Below, in pieces: positions 32,345 to 41,592 of a stretch of DNA of 64,000 nt. The position numbers were made by a program, and so were the translations under genes. Origin of the DNA: Bin5 sp965221145 (lineage in GTDB: Bacteria > Chloroflexota > Anaerolineae > Caldilineales > Caldilineaceae); contig OZ244877.1 of the NCBI GenBank assembly GCA_965221145.1, positions 5,208,001 to 5,272,000 of the forward strand, written 5' to 3'. The notes under the pieces were generated by a model. That model saw nothing but the letters and a program-made list of their open reading frames with translations. It was not told the DNA's origin and ran no database searches. Position 1 is the stretch's first letter. Every line of letters starts with the position of its first letter.

Positions 32345-33736
32345 TCAACGTCGCTGAATTCCACCTTCCGTCAGCTTGCGGGGATCGAGCAGTTCGTCCA
32401 ATTCTTCGGCGTTGAGATCGGTCATCTCCAGAGCGACCTCCTTGAGAGTGCGCCCCTGCGCATAGGCCGTCTTGGCAATCTGCGCGCCCAATTCATACCC
32501 AATCACCGGATTCAAGGCGGTCACCAGAATCGGATTGCGGTCGACAAGCCCGCTGATGCGCTCTGCATTCACGGCAAAGCCGGCGATGGCTCTGTCCGCC
32601 AGCAGACGACTGGCGCCCGCCAGAATTGAGATGCTCTGCAACAGATTGTACGCAATCACCGGGAGCATTACATTCAGCTGAAAACTGCCGGACTGTCCCC
32701 CGATTGTGATCGTCACGTCGTTGCCTGTCACTTGGGCGGCGACCATGGCAACCGCCTCCGGAAGGACCGGATTAATCTTGCCGGGCATGATGCTGCTGCC
32801 CGGCTGCAGGGCTGGCAACTCGATCTCACCGATGCCTGCAAGCGGCCCGCTGTTCATCCAGCGCAGATCATTGGCCATCTTCATCAATGATGTGGCGATG
32901 GTCTTGAGTTGACCGCTCAACTCCACTGCGGCATCCTGGCTGCTCAAACTTTCAAAATAGTTCTCGCTTGTCCTCAAGGGCTGCCCTGTCATCTCCGCCA
33001 GTTTGGCTGCCATACGCGCACCGAATTCGGGATGAGCGTTGATGCCCGTGCCGACCGCCGTACCCCCCTGGGCAAGCTCCGCCAGCCGCGCCAGCGCGTC
33101 GCGCAAGCGCCGCTGCCCCTTATCGATCTGATTGCTCCAGCCCCCCAACTCCTGACTCAGCCGGATGGGCATGGCATCCATCAGATGGGTGCGCCCGGTG
33201 GTCACGATGTCGTCCACCTCCGCGGCCTTGGCGTCCAACGTCTGCTGCAGCTGCCTCAGAGCGGGCAGAAGTTCCTCCACAACGGAGAGATAGGCGCTCA
33301 GATGGATGGCGGACGGAATGACATCGTTGCTGCTTTGCCCCATGTTCACATGATCGTTCGGGTGAACGTCGCCGTCCAGAATCCGAGACGCCAGCGTAGC
33401 GATCACTTCATTGGCGTTCATATTGGTGCTGGTGCCGGAACCGGTCTGGAAGATGTCGAGCGGGAAATGGGCGTCGTGCGCGCCGCCCGCGACCTCAGCG
33501 CTGGCGCTCTGAATGGCCGCGGCCATCTTCGCATCCATCTGCTCCAAGTCCAGATTGACAGCCGCGGCCGCTCCTTTGATCAGCCCGATTGCGCGGATAA
33601 ACTGTCGGGGGAAACACAGAGGGCTGATGGGAAAGTTGTCAACCGCTCGCTGGGTCTGGGCAGCATACAAAGCATCTTTCGGCACCCTTACCTCACCCAG
33701 ACTGTCACGCTCGATTCGATATTCCTGTTCAGACAT
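32345..33736 (-). CDS. fumC: Fumarate hydratase class II
   Basis: 463 residues from the ATG at 33736; a TTG six codons earlier is less likely. It interconverts fumarate and malate in the TCA cycle; Fe-S-independent homotetramer. Family signatures: QTGSGTSTNMNANEVIA (about 100-116), TTGRTHLMDAMPIRLSQE, and the superfamily loop GSSIMPGKINPV with the catalytic Ser. Length matches class II fumarases rather than aspartase. It starts 39 nt after the permease stop, so the two are probably one transcript, although a functional link is not obvious. Confidence 0.95.
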   Translation of the reverse strand: MSEQEYRIERDSLGEVRVPKDALYAAQTQRAVDNFPISPLCFPRQFIRAIGLIKGAAAAVNLDLEQMDAKMAAAIQSASAEVAGGAHDAHFPLDIFQTGSGTSTNMNANEVIATLASRILDGDVHPNDHVNMGQSSNDVIPSAIHLSAYLSVVEELLPALRQLQQTLDAKAAEVDDIVTTGRTHLMDAMPIRLSQELGGWSNQIDKGQRRLRDALARLAELAQGGTAVGTGINAHPEFGARMAAKLAEMTGQPLRTSENYFESLSSQDAAVELSGQLKTIATSLMKMANDLRWMNSGPLAGIGEIELPALQPGSSIMPGKINPVLPEAVAMVAAQVTGNDVTITIGGQSGSFQLNVMLPVIAYNLLQSISILAGASRLLADRAIAGFAVNAERISGLVDRNPILVTALNPVIGYELGAQIAKTAYAQGRTLKEVALEMTDLNAEELDELLDPRKLTEGGIQRR

Positions 33737-33775
33737 AAGAATGTTCAACTCCAAAATTTTTTGCGGCCACAGAAG

Positions 33776-34735
33776 CTAACGCTCGCCGCGCATATAGGGC
33801 AGACCGAGCGCGGCCGGCGCGCCCAGGCGGCGGCTTACATTTTCATAAACGGTAATCAGGACCAGGACGACAACGGTAAGAAGATAGGGCATCATCGCCA
33901 GCATCGCTGCCGGTATGACACCCCCGCCAGCTGCCTGCAACCGAAACTGAACGGCATTGACGCCGCCAAAGATCAGCGCCCCCAGGAGTGCCCGCGCCGG
34001 ATCCCAGGTCGCAAAGATGACGAGAGCGATGGCAATCCAGCCCCGCCCGCCGGTGAGATTCTCGGTCCAGCCGGGCGTATAGGCCAGGCTCAGGTGAGCG
34101 CCGCCCAACCCCATCAGCATCCCCCCGCCGATTGTGGCCAGATAGCGCGTCCGCGTGACCGAAATCCCCATCGCATCGGCAGTGTCCGGGTCTTCGCCCA
34201 CCGCGCGCACGTTCAGGCCAAGCCGCGTGCGATAGAGCAGATAGGCGGCGATAGGCACGGACAGATACATCAGATAGACCAGCAGGTCCTGTTTGAAGAG
34301 GGCTGGGCCGAGCAGCGGAAGCTGACTGAGGCCGGTAACCGCTATCTTAGTATACTTTGGGCCGACCAAGCCCACCAGGGGCGCGCCCTCCGGACCGAGA
34401 CGCTGGCCCAGGAAGCTGCTTAACCCGATGCCAAACAACGTCAGCGCCAGGCCGCTCACCACCTGATCCGACCGCAAAGTGACGGACAGAAAGGCGTGGA
34501 GGGCGGCCAACGCGCCTCCGATAACCATGGCGGCCAATGTGCCAAGCAGAAGACTTTCCGTATGGTAGCCAACGGCAAAGGCCGTGACGGCGCCCATGAT
34601 CAGAATGCCTTCCAGCCCGAGATTGAGAACGCCCGCCCTTTCGGTGTAGATTTCACCGACTGCGGCAAAGACAAGAGAGGTTCCGGCCTGGATTGTCACG
34701 GCCAGAATCGAGACAAGCAGGGCGAGATCCATCAT
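33776..34735 (-). CDS. ABC transporter permease, nucleoside/simple-sugar (BMP) type
   Basis: 319 residues with 8-9 membrane helices. The pattern TERAGVLNLGLEGILIMGAV near the N-terminus and NVRAVGEDPDTADAMGISV after mid-protein (the EAA-like loop facing the ATPase) are typical of the YufQ/PnrE/RbsC-like permeases that work with Bmp/Med lipoproteins for nucleoside uptake. A second permease, an ATPase and a binding protein would be expected but are not adjacent; they may lie elsewhere. ATG ATG start at 34735. Confidence 0.88.
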   Translation of the reverse strand: MMDLALLVSILAVTIQAGTSLVFAAVGEIYTERAGVLNLGLEGILIMGAVTAFAVGYHTESLLLGTLAAMVIGGALAALHAFLSVTLRSDQVVSGLALTLFGIGLSSFLGQRLGPEGAPLVGLVGPKYTKIAVTGLSQLPLLGPALFKQDLLVYLMYLSVPIAAYLLYRTRLGLNVRAVGEDPDTADAMGISVTRTRYLATIGGGMLMGLGGAHLSLAYTPGWTENLTGGRGWIAIALVIFATWDPARALLGALIFGGVNAVQFRLQAAGGGVIPAAMLAMMPYLLTVVVLVLITVYENVSRRLGAPAALGLPYMRGER

Positions 34736-34825
34736 CGTAATGCCTTCACATTGGAGTGATCCATCTTACGCATACGCCGGAACCGTTGTCTGGACCGTGA
34801 TTCAACTGAACTATGTTTGACAGCT

Positions 34826-34970
34826 TGACCCACGAGCGGCGCTGAGCGTTTCTCGCTTCACTCTCGTCTCGTGGGTCTTAGTAACTGTCCGCAAACAACG
34901 TAGCGATTTCAATCAAGCTTGGACTGGTCTGTCGAACGAAACCGTTAAGTTAAAAACGGACAGTTACTTA
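34826..34970. repeat. Nested inverted repeats between permease and peptidase genes
   Basis: An outer pair TTAGTAACTGTCCG (34878-34891) against CGGACAGTTACTTA (34957-34970) has 13 of 14 matches; a second pair GACCCACGAG (34827-34836) with CTCGTGGGTC (34868-34877) lies alongside. There is no ORF within. It fills most of the 297-bp gap. Confidence 0.6.
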
Positions 34971-35032
34971 GTCTGCCCAGCTACGGTTACAGCCCATCAT
35001 CTAAACATACAAATCACAGTTCACCCAACTCG

Positions 35033-36724
35033 TCACTCTCCGTAGATCCAGAAGGCGATCAGATCATCGATGGACGTGTCGCTATGGCGGCGGAAGGCGT
35101 CGAACAGATCGTCGGCATAGGCGATGCCGTAGCGATGACTTTCCGCATAGTCCAGAAGAGCGGCAAAGAAGGCCGCGTCACCGATGCGTTCACGCACGGC
35201 ATGGAAAAACAGAGGCCCCTTGCTATAGATGATGTTGATGTAGTTGCTCTGATCGAACTCGACGACGGCTCCGCCGACCGGCTTGTCTATCCCCAAATTC
35301 TGCGCGGCATTGTAACGGTATCGGAAGACATTTTCCATCACCGCGTTCTGCATCTGCGGCCAGTCTACCGCTTCGTAGTAGAGATAGACCGCGTAATTGG
35401 CGAGTGATTCGTCTAACCAAGGCTCGTCCGGCTGGTCGTTGCCGATCAGATTGAAAAACCACTGGTGGGCCACCTCGTGGGGCGCGGCGATGGAAAAAGC
35501 GCCACCGGCCTCAGTATAGAAGCTGGCGGCCAGGGCAAGCAGCCCGGCATACTCCATGCCAAACGCGGTCGTCGGCAGCGGCACAACATCCAGTTCACGA
35601 TACGGATAGGGGCCGAACAAGCTGTTAAAGACGCGCAGGCTATTGGTTGAGAAGTCTATGGCCGTCTGTGCAGAGGACAGACCCCCGTCCGGATAGTGAG
35701 CGTTGACCAGTATCCCATCCACGTCCTCACTGATGACCAGCCAGCGGTCGGTCACGGCGGCATAGAAGGAGCGCACCGGCCCGGCGGCGATGCGCCACAT
35801 CGTCATGCCGTCATCAGTGGCCTGCTGCGCCAGAGTCGAACCGCTCGCCACGACAGAAAGAGTTGACGGCACGGTCAACTCCACCTGATAGAAGCCGATG
35901 TCGGCAAAGAGCGAATCACCGAAGCTGGCGGTGGCGTCCAGATTCCAGCCTGTATGGTCATAGACCGCCAGTGTGGGATAAAAGCCTGCCAGATCATATA
36001 CGCCGCTCACGAACCCGTAGAGACCCGCGCCGGCTGTGCCGGCGGCCACCTGAGTTGGCAGGGTGGCCGTGAACCAGAGTGTCACATCCGTGGTCGCACC
36101 TGCGCTCAGACCGGCGGCGAGCGGGATGCGTACCGCCGATCCGTCCAGGAGATGCTCCACCTCCACAACCTGACCGTCTACCAGCGCCCGTTTGACTTCC
36201 GCGGCGCCCTCGTAGGCAGGCAGATTTGGGTACAGCCAGAAATAGAGTTCGTTGAGGCTTGTCTGCTCCTGATTGGTGATGCGTATGCGCTGCACACCGT
36301 CAAGGACCGGGACTTCGCCCGCCAGGAGGCGGACTTGGATGAAGTAGTGGGGCGCGTCAGGCAGACGGGCCGCGTCGTCCGCGAATGCGTCCAGCAGCGT
36401 CTGGCGATAGACTGTGTAGTCGGTCAGATCGACGACCGGTGTGGGAAATAGCGGCTGATTCGGCGTGGGCTGGGGGGGGAGCGGCGTTGGCGTTGGCGGC
36501 GGGGCCGTTGACACTGGCGGGTCGGTTGACACTGGCTGGACAGTTGGCGGGGCGGTCGTCGCCAATGGAGCGGAAGTGAAGACAACGACATCCGGCTCAT
36601 CCGTAGGGGGCGTCGGTTCTCTGTCACAGGCAGCCAACACAGCGGCCAACACAGGTGCGATGCCGAGCAGAAGGGCAGAAAAAAATCTTGGACGCCTCAC
36701 GCGCCTCTTCCCGAAATGGCGCAT
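35033..36724 (-). CDS. M1-like metallopeptidase, predicted lipoprotein
   Basis: 563 residues from the ATG at 36724, chosen because it opens a lipoprotein signal: RRPRFFSALLLGIAPVLAAV then lipobox LAAC (Cys about 33). A Thr/Pro-rich linker (about 40-95) follows. The beta-rich N-terminal domain of M1 peptidases leads to GMEYAGL, the exopeptidase loop (GxMEN counterpart), then HEVAHQWF (zinc motif HExxH) and the downstream Glu in WLDESLANYAVYLYY. The YSKGPLFFHAVRERIG segment fits the catalytic Tyr region. It would trim peptides outside the cell. No other gene joins it. Confidence 0.85.
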   Translation of the reverse strand: MRHFGKRRVRRPRFFSALLLGIAPVLAAVLAACDREPTPPTDEPDVVVFTSAPLATTAPPTVQPVSTDPPVSTAPPPTPTPLPPQPTPNQPLFPTPVVDLTDYTVYRQTLLDAFADDAARLPDAPHYFIQVRLLAGEVPVLDGVQRIRITNQEQTSLNELYFWLYPNLPAYEGAAEVKRALVDGQVVEVEHLLDGSAVRIPLAAGLSAGATTDVTLWFTATLPTQVAAGTAGAGLYGFVSGVYDLAGFYPTLAVYDHTGWNLDATASFGDSLFADIGFYQVELTVPSTLSVVASGSTLAQQATDDGMTMWRIAAGPVRSFYAAVTDRWLVISEDVDGILVNAHYPDGGLSSAQTAIDFSTNSLRVFNSLFGPYPYRELDVVPLPTTAFGMEYAGLLALAASFYTEAGGAFSIAAPHEVAHQWFFNLIGNDQPDEPWLDESLANYAVYLYYEAVDWPQMQNAVMENVFRYRYNAAQNLGIDKPVGGAVVEFDQSNYINIIYSKGPLFFHAVRERIGDAAFFAALLDYAESHRYGIAYADDLFDAFRRHSDTSIDDLIAFWIYGE

Positions 36725-36996
36725 TGAACTTCTGTCGGAAGTAAACTGTCGATACGCGGGGGCTGCCGCTCCCATCAATCCCGCCCCTTTTGCCCCGCCG
36801 CTGATTCCAGGTCTTTCAGACACTTGGCGACGGGCGAAATTGTCAGAGTGTATGGCACAACGTTCACCACCCTCCGATTGGGCGATCACGCAGCCCGGCA
36901 TTCCCTCTCATCTGCCTGAAACGCGGACGGAAGCCCGACCGCGGGGCGACCGCCCGGCAAAGCGTACCGGCTCGCTGAATCGCTTTCAACATCGGA

Positions 36997-37914
36997 TCAA
37001 TCTGAAGAGTTCCTCTGCAAGGATTCAAAGTGACGTCTTGCTTCCAGACTGAGAGGCACGGGCAACTCGACCATCACCTCGACCAGCAAGTCACCCCGTT
37101 TGTTGTTATCTCTTACATCCGGCATGCCCTGGCCCTTCAGGCGGAAAACTTTCCCGTTCTGAGTGTCGGCTGGAATCACCAACGCCACTGTGCCTTGCAA
37201 GGTCTCAACGTGGACCTCGTCGCCGAGGAGTGCGACGTACAGGTCTACGGGAACTTTCGTGTGCAGGTCGCTCCCGTCCATCACAAAATCCTTGTGGGGT
37301 TGGACGGTCACGGTCATGATCAGGCCGCCGGCGCGCACCTTGGAGCCGGTCTTGACGCCGGCTGGAATCGTTACTTCGAAGCGGGCCGCGCCCTGCTGTA
37401 TCGTGCGTTTTGTCCCGCAGAACGCTTCTTCCAGCGTAACCTCCACTGGAACCGTCTGGTCGCTTTTGGGGCGTCCGAAACTGGGTTGAGGCGCAGGTCG
37501 ATGCCCCTTGCGCGGCTGGGCCGGTCCACCGCCGAAAAGCTGCTGGAAGAAATCGGAAAAGGAACCGCCACCGCCGCCACCGAACATCTGCTCAAACTCT
37601 TCAGGGCTGACTGCGCGGCCCTGTTGCCGCTCCGCGCCGCCGGCATTGTACCACTGAGACCAATCGAAGCTCTGTCCGCTCTGTTCATACTGCTTCCACT
37701 GGGCGCCAAACTTATCGTATGTCCGCCGCTTCGTCTCGTCAGACAGAACGGCATAGGCCTCATTGATCTCTTTGAATCTCTGTTCGGCAGCCGCATCACC
37801 GCTGTTCACATCGGGATGATACTTTCGGGCCAGCTTGCGATACGCCTTCTTGATGTCTGACGCGCTCGCCTTGCGGCGCAGACCCAGAACAGCGTAGTAA
37901 TCTTTATAGTCCAC
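36997..37914 (-). CDS. DnaJ-family co-chaperone lacking the zinc-finger (CbpA-like)
   Basis: 305 residues from the GTG at 37914 with CGGAGA upstream; a longer frame lacks a site. J-domain at about 2-66 with the YHPDVN signature (HPD), then a Gly/Phe-rich linker (about 118-135 with GGGGGGS), then the C-terminal client-binding domains I and II (about 150-295). No CxxCxGxG repeats are present, so it is of the DnaJ class B / CbpA type. It stimulates the ATPase of DnaK, whose gene lies just upstream. A hairpin between the two genes (38022-38048) may tune relative expression. Confidence 0.92.
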   Translation of the reverse strand: MDYKDYYAVLGLRRKASASDIKKAYRKLARKYHPDVNSGDAAAEQRFKEINEAYAVLSDETKRRTYDKFGAQWKQYEQSGQSFDWSQWYNAGGAERQQGRAVSPEEFEQMFGGGGGGSFSDFFQQLFGGGPAQPRKGHRPAPQPSFGRPKSDQTVPVEVTLEEAFCGTKRTIQQGAARFEVTIPAGVKTGSKVRAGGLIMTVTVQPHKDFVMDGSDLHTKVPVDLYVALLGDEVHVETLQGTVALVIPADTQNGKVFRLKGQGMPDVRDNNKRGDLLVEVMVELPVPLSLEARRHFESLQRNSSD

Positions 37915-38021
37915 TGCATCGTTCTCCGCTGGATATGGACTTGGCCACTCGCCCTTTCGGGCGGGGCGCACTGAACACTGTCATGCACTCGTCCGGACGT
38001 CGAAAAGAGTTCCAATGACGC

Positions 38022-38048
38022 GAAACCGGGCATAAGACGCCCGGTTTC
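38022..38048. terminator. Hairpin between dnaK and the dnaJ-like gene
   Basis: GAAACCGGGC (38022-38031) pairs with GCCCGGTTTC (38039-38048) over 7 nt. In the direction of the genes no T-tract follows, so it may attenuate transcription or stabilise the upstream mRNA. On the opposite strand TTTC repeats follow. Confidence 0.5.
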
Positions 38049-38102
38049 TTTCTATACTATCCTATTCTTCACCAGGCTGGCAATCCTTTGCCGGGCAGCA
38101 GG

Positions 38103-40013
38103 CTAAACCTGTCGAAACTCACCTTCCACCACATCGTCTTCATCGGGTGCGCCCGTGCCATCCGCGCCGCCGGCTGCACCGGGGCCGGCGCCGTTTTCTT
38201 CAGGCTCCTGCTGGTACATCTGCCGTGCCAGCGCGGAACTCGCCTGCTGTAACTGCTCGGTCAGGCTGGTGATGCGCTCATGATCATCACCCTCCATCGC
38301 GGTCCGCAGGTCGCTGATCGTCTGTTCGATCTGTTCCCGATCAGAGAGCGGCACCTTGTCGCCCAAATCCTTGATCGTTTTTTCCGTGGCGTAGACCAGG
38401 CTGTCGGCGGCGTTGCGGCTCTCCACCAGTTGGCGCTGATGCAGGTCCACCGTCTCGTTATCCTTGGCCTCCCGCACCAGCCGCTCCACCTCATCGTCGC
38501 TGAGATTGGTGGAAGCCGTAATCTGGATGCTCTGCTCCTTGCTCGTGGCCTTGTCTTTCGCCACCACATTCATGATGCCGTTGGCGTCCATGTCGAAGGT
38601 TACTTCGATCTGCGGCACGCCGCGCATCGCCGACGGAATACCGTCCAGCCGGAAGTTGCCGAGCGTTTTGTTGTCGCGCGCCATCGGCCGCTCGCCCTGC
38701 AGAATGTGAATGTCCACTGCCGTCTGGTTGTCTTCAGCCGTGCTGTAGGTCTCCGTCTTCTTCGTCGGAATCGTCGTATTGCGGGGGATCAGGGTCGTCA
38801 TGACACCGCCCAACGTCTCCAGCCCCAGGCTCAGAGGCGTTACATCCAGCAGCAGCAGGTCCTTGACCTCGCCGCCGAGCACACCGGCTTGCAGCGCGGC
38901 GCCCACGGCCACCACCTCGTCCGGGTTGACGCCCTTATGCGGCTCTTTGCCGGTCAGGCCGCTGACCAAATCCTGAATCATCGGCATGCGCGTGGAGCCT
39001 CCAACCAGCACCACTTCTTCGAGGGAACTGGGAGTCAGGCCGGCGTCTTTCAACGCAGCATGGAAGGGCTTCTTCAGCCGCTCAACCAGCACCGCCGTCA
39101 ACTGCTCAAACTGGCTGCGGGTCAGAGTCATCTGCAAATGCTTCGGGCCTGTGCTGTCCGCGGTGATATAGGGCAGATTGATCTCCGTCTGCGGCGTACT
39201 GGAAAGTTCGATCTTCGCCTTTTCAGCCGCCTCGCGCAGACGCTGAAGAGCCTGGCGATCCTGACCCAGATCGATGAGTTGTTCTCTCTTGAATTCGTCG
39301 ATCAGCCAGCGCACGATGCGCTCGTCCCAGTCATCACCGCCAAGATGGGTGTCGCCATTGGTGGCCTTCACCTCAATCACGCCGTCCCCGACCTCCAGCA
39401 CGGAGACATCAAATGTGCCGCCGCCGAGGTCAAAGACCAGAATCGTCTCGTCTTCCTTCTTGTCCAGCCCGTAGGCCAGCGCCGCGGCTGTCGGCTCGTT
39501 GATGATGCGGAGCACCTCCAGGCCGGCGATCTGACCGGCGTCTTTTGTCGCCTGGCGCTGGCTGTCATTGAAGTAGGCCGGCACCGTGATCACAGCCTGC
39601 CTCACGTCTTCGCCCAAATAGGACTCCGCGTCCCGTTTGAGCTTGCTCAGCGTCATCGCGCTGATTTCCTGCGGCGTATAGACCTTGTCCTTGATGGGAA
39701 CCCTGACGCGGGCGTCGTGATTCGGGCCTTCGATGCTGGCGTAGGATACCATCGCCTGTGTTCTCTTCGTCTCCGGATCGTCAATGTGGCGACCCATCAA
39801 ACGTTTCACGGAGTAGATCGTATTCTCCGGGTTGACGACCGCCTGTCGCTTTGCCGTGACGCCGACGAGACGCTCGCCGCTCTTGGAGAAGGCAACGACG
39901 GACGGGGTTGTGCGATTGCCCTCCGCATTGGCGATCACGGCGGGGTTGCCCGCCTCCATGACTGCGACGACGCTGTTGGTTGTGCCCAGATCAATTCCGA
40001 TAATCTTTGCCAT
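38103..40013 (-). CDS. dnaK: Chaperone protein DnaK (Hsp70)
   Basis: 636 residues from the ATG at 40013 (AGGAGG upstream). ATPase domain: IGIDLGTTNSVVAVME (phosphate 1), VITVPAYFNDSQRQATKDAG, VFDLGGGTFDVSVLEVGDG (phosphate 2), and VLVGGSTRMPMIQDLV (adenosine). The substrate-binding domain begins with LLLDVTPLSLGLETLGG. The C-terminal lid is helical, followed by a Gly/Ala/Glu-rich acidic tail ending DDVVEGEFRQV, the usual DnaK end. grpE is not adjacent. No CIRCE or HAIR operator was found upstream, so heat-shock control by HrcA or HspR is not supported here. Confidence 0.97.
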   Translation of the reverse strand: MAKIIGIDLGTTNSVVAVMEAGNPAVIANAEGNRTTPSVVAFSKSGERLVGVTAKRQAVVNPENTIYSVKRLMGRHIDDPETKRTQAMVSYASIEGPNHDARVRVPIKDKVYTPQEISAMTLSKLKRDAESYLGEDVRQAVITVPAYFNDSQRQATKDAGQIAGLEVLRIINEPTAAALAYGLDKKEDETILVFDLGGGTFDVSVLEVGDGVIEVKATNGDTHLGGDDWDERIVRWLIDEFKREQLIDLGQDRQALQRLREAAEKAKIELSSTPQTEINLPYITADSTGPKHLQMTLTRSQFEQLTAVLVERLKKPFHAALKDAGLTPSSLEEVVLVGGSTRMPMIQDLVSGLTGKEPHKGVNPDEVVAVGAALQAGVLGGEVKDLLLLDVTPLSLGLETLGGVMTTLIPRNTTIPTKKTETYSTAEDNQTAVDIHILQGERPMARDNKTLGNFRLDGIPSAMRGVPQIEVTFDMDANGIMNVVAKDKATSKEQSIQITASTNLSDDEVERLVREAKDNETVDLHQRQLVESRNAADSLVYATEKTIKDLGDKVPLSDREQIEQTISDLRTAMEGDDHERITSLTEQLQQASSALARQMYQQEPEENGAGPGAAGGADGTGAPDEDDVVEGEFRQV

Positions 40014-40202
40014 TTGTGATTGACCTCCTATACCAAAGGATCGCGGGCACCTGCACAATTTGCGCTACAACTGCCCAATTTATGATTCCTGCCAAGCGAG
40101 TTCTTTCCATGTCACCTGGACATACATATATAAATATAGCGGAGTTTTGTAAGTGCGGCATTGGGCAAGTATTAGCGATTCGTTTGAATTGCCCCACGAT
40201 GA

Positions 40203-40228
40203 ATATACGAATATACGATGGATATACG
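40203..40228. repeat. Three ATATACG repeats upstream of dnaK
   Basis: ATATACG at 40203, 40211 and 40222, in the gap between dnaK and the cysteine desulfurase-like gene. Spacing is 8 and 11 nt. A regulator-binding site is possible. Confidence 0.4.
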
Positions 40229-40302
40229 CATACTGTCCGCTGGAAGGCGACGGAGGCGGATCAGCGGTGCCGCCCTGCGCGTCGCTTCGAGCCGGGGCGC
40301 AA

Positions 40303-41547
40303 TCAAGGCGTTCCGTCCAAGGCGCGCACACAGAGGTCGATCTCTTCCAGCGTGTTGTAGTGAACCAGCCCCAGGCGCAGCCAGCCGCCGCTCTCCTCGA
40401 CGCCCATCCGCTCACTGACCGACTGCGCGTAAAAGGTTCCGTTCCAGGCAAAGATATTTTCATCTGCCAGAGCCTGGGCCAGCCGTTCCGGCGTGGCGCC
40501 GCGCTTGCGTACTGACACCGTCGCCACTCTCTTATCCCAGTCCGCCCGCTCGGTCAGCCCATAGATGCGTATGCCCGGCACGTTGAGCAGACCGGTGATC
40601 AGCCGTTCGCTCAGCATATGTTCATACTCCTGAATGACCGACCAGGCCGCAATCAGTTTCTCTCGTCGGCTGTCCATGGGCTGGGCCGCGCCGTGCTCGA
40701 CGCCCAGTCCGGCCAGGTAGTCGATGGCCGCAGTGACCCCAGCCATCCCTTCGTGATTCTGCGTGCCGGTCTCCCACTTGCCCGGCGGTTGATCCCCGGC
40801 TGGCCGCACCCGGTACGCCTTGAGCCGCTGCAGGTGCTCCCGCTTGCCGAAAAGCTGGCCGCTGTGAGGGCCGAAAAATTTATAGGCGGAACAGGCCAGA
40901 AAGTCACACCCCAGGGCCTGCACATCGATCAGCCCGTGAGGCGCATACTGAACGGCATCCACAAATGTGAGCGCCCCCACCTCCCTGGCCCAGCCGATGA
41001 TCGCGGCAACGTCGTTGATCGTGCCGGTGGCGTTGCTGGCGTAGCCGACAGCCACGATCTTTGTGTGCGCTGTGATCTTGCGGCGCAGATCCTCCATGTC
41101 GAGCGTGCCGCTCTCTACATCGACATCCGCCCAGCGGACGCGCGCGCCCCGCTCTTGCGCGGCCAGCACCCAGGGCATCACATTGGCGTCGTGATCCAGC
41201 CTCGTTACCAATACTTCGTCGTCCGGCCCCAGTTCCAGCGCCAGAGATCGGCTGAGATGGAATGTGAGGCTGGTCATGTTGTTGCCGAAAACTACCTCAT
41301 CCACGCAGCAGCCCAGCAGATCGGCGACGGCTTGATGCGCCGCTTCGATGACCGCGTCCGTGCGCAGGCTGGTCTCAAACAGGCCGTGCGTATTCGAGTT
41401 GCGGCGTGTCATGTAGTCGACCATGGCCCCGATGACCCTCTCGTGTACCTGGGTGCCGCCGGGGTTGTCGAAAAAGATGGCTTTGCGGCCATTGTACTCC
41501 TCATTCAGCGCGGGGAACTGCTGACGGATTTCTGTTACGCTTAACAT
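40303..41547 (-). CDS. Cysteine desulfurase-like PLP enzyme (TIGR01976 type)
   Basis: 414 residues. A fold-type I aminotransferase class V enzyme with PLP-binding Lys in SAYKFFGPHSG (K223), and D197/Q200 in FVDAVQYAPHG. Where SufS/IscS carry a catalytic Cys on the C-terminal loop, this protein reads NGTFYAQS, so the nucleophile is absent. This fits the desulfurase-like subfamily (TIGR01976), whose reaction is not settled. GGAGA lies before the ATG. It starts 45 nt after the sppA stop and is probably in the same operon. Confidence 0.87.
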   Translation of the reverse strand: MLSVTEIRQQFPALNEEYNGRKAIFFDNPGGTQVHERVIGAMVDYMTRRNSNTHGLFETSLRTDAVIEAAHQAVADLLGCCVDEVVFGNNMTSLTFHLSRSLALELGPDDEVLVTRLDHDANVMPWVLAAQERGARVRWADVDVESGTLDMEDLRRKITAHTKIVAVGYASNATGTINDVAAIIGWAREVGALTFVDAVQYAPHGLIDVQALGCDFLACSAYKFFGPHSGQLFGKREHLQRLKAYRVRPAGDQPPGKWETGTQNHEGMAGVTAAIDYLAGLGVEHGAAQPMDSRREKLIAAWSVIQEYEHMLSERLITGLLNVPGIRIYGLTERADWDKRVATVSVRKRGATPERLAQALADENIFAWNGTFYAQSVSERMGVEESGGWLRLGLVHYNTLEEIDLCVRALDGTP

Positions 41548-41592
41548 AAGCTTTCTCCACGCGCCCCTCTCGCGTCGGGACGCACTGAACGT

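Noticed and set aside
38280..40019. Long forward ORF of 579 codons opposite dnaK
   Set aside because: Antisense shadow of dnaK; no motif, and dnaK itself is unequivocal.
40014..40302. CIRCE or HAIR heat-shock operator upstream of dnaK
   Set aside because: No TTAGCACTC-N9-GAGTGCTAA and no CTTGAGT-N7-ACTCAAG-type dyad is present.
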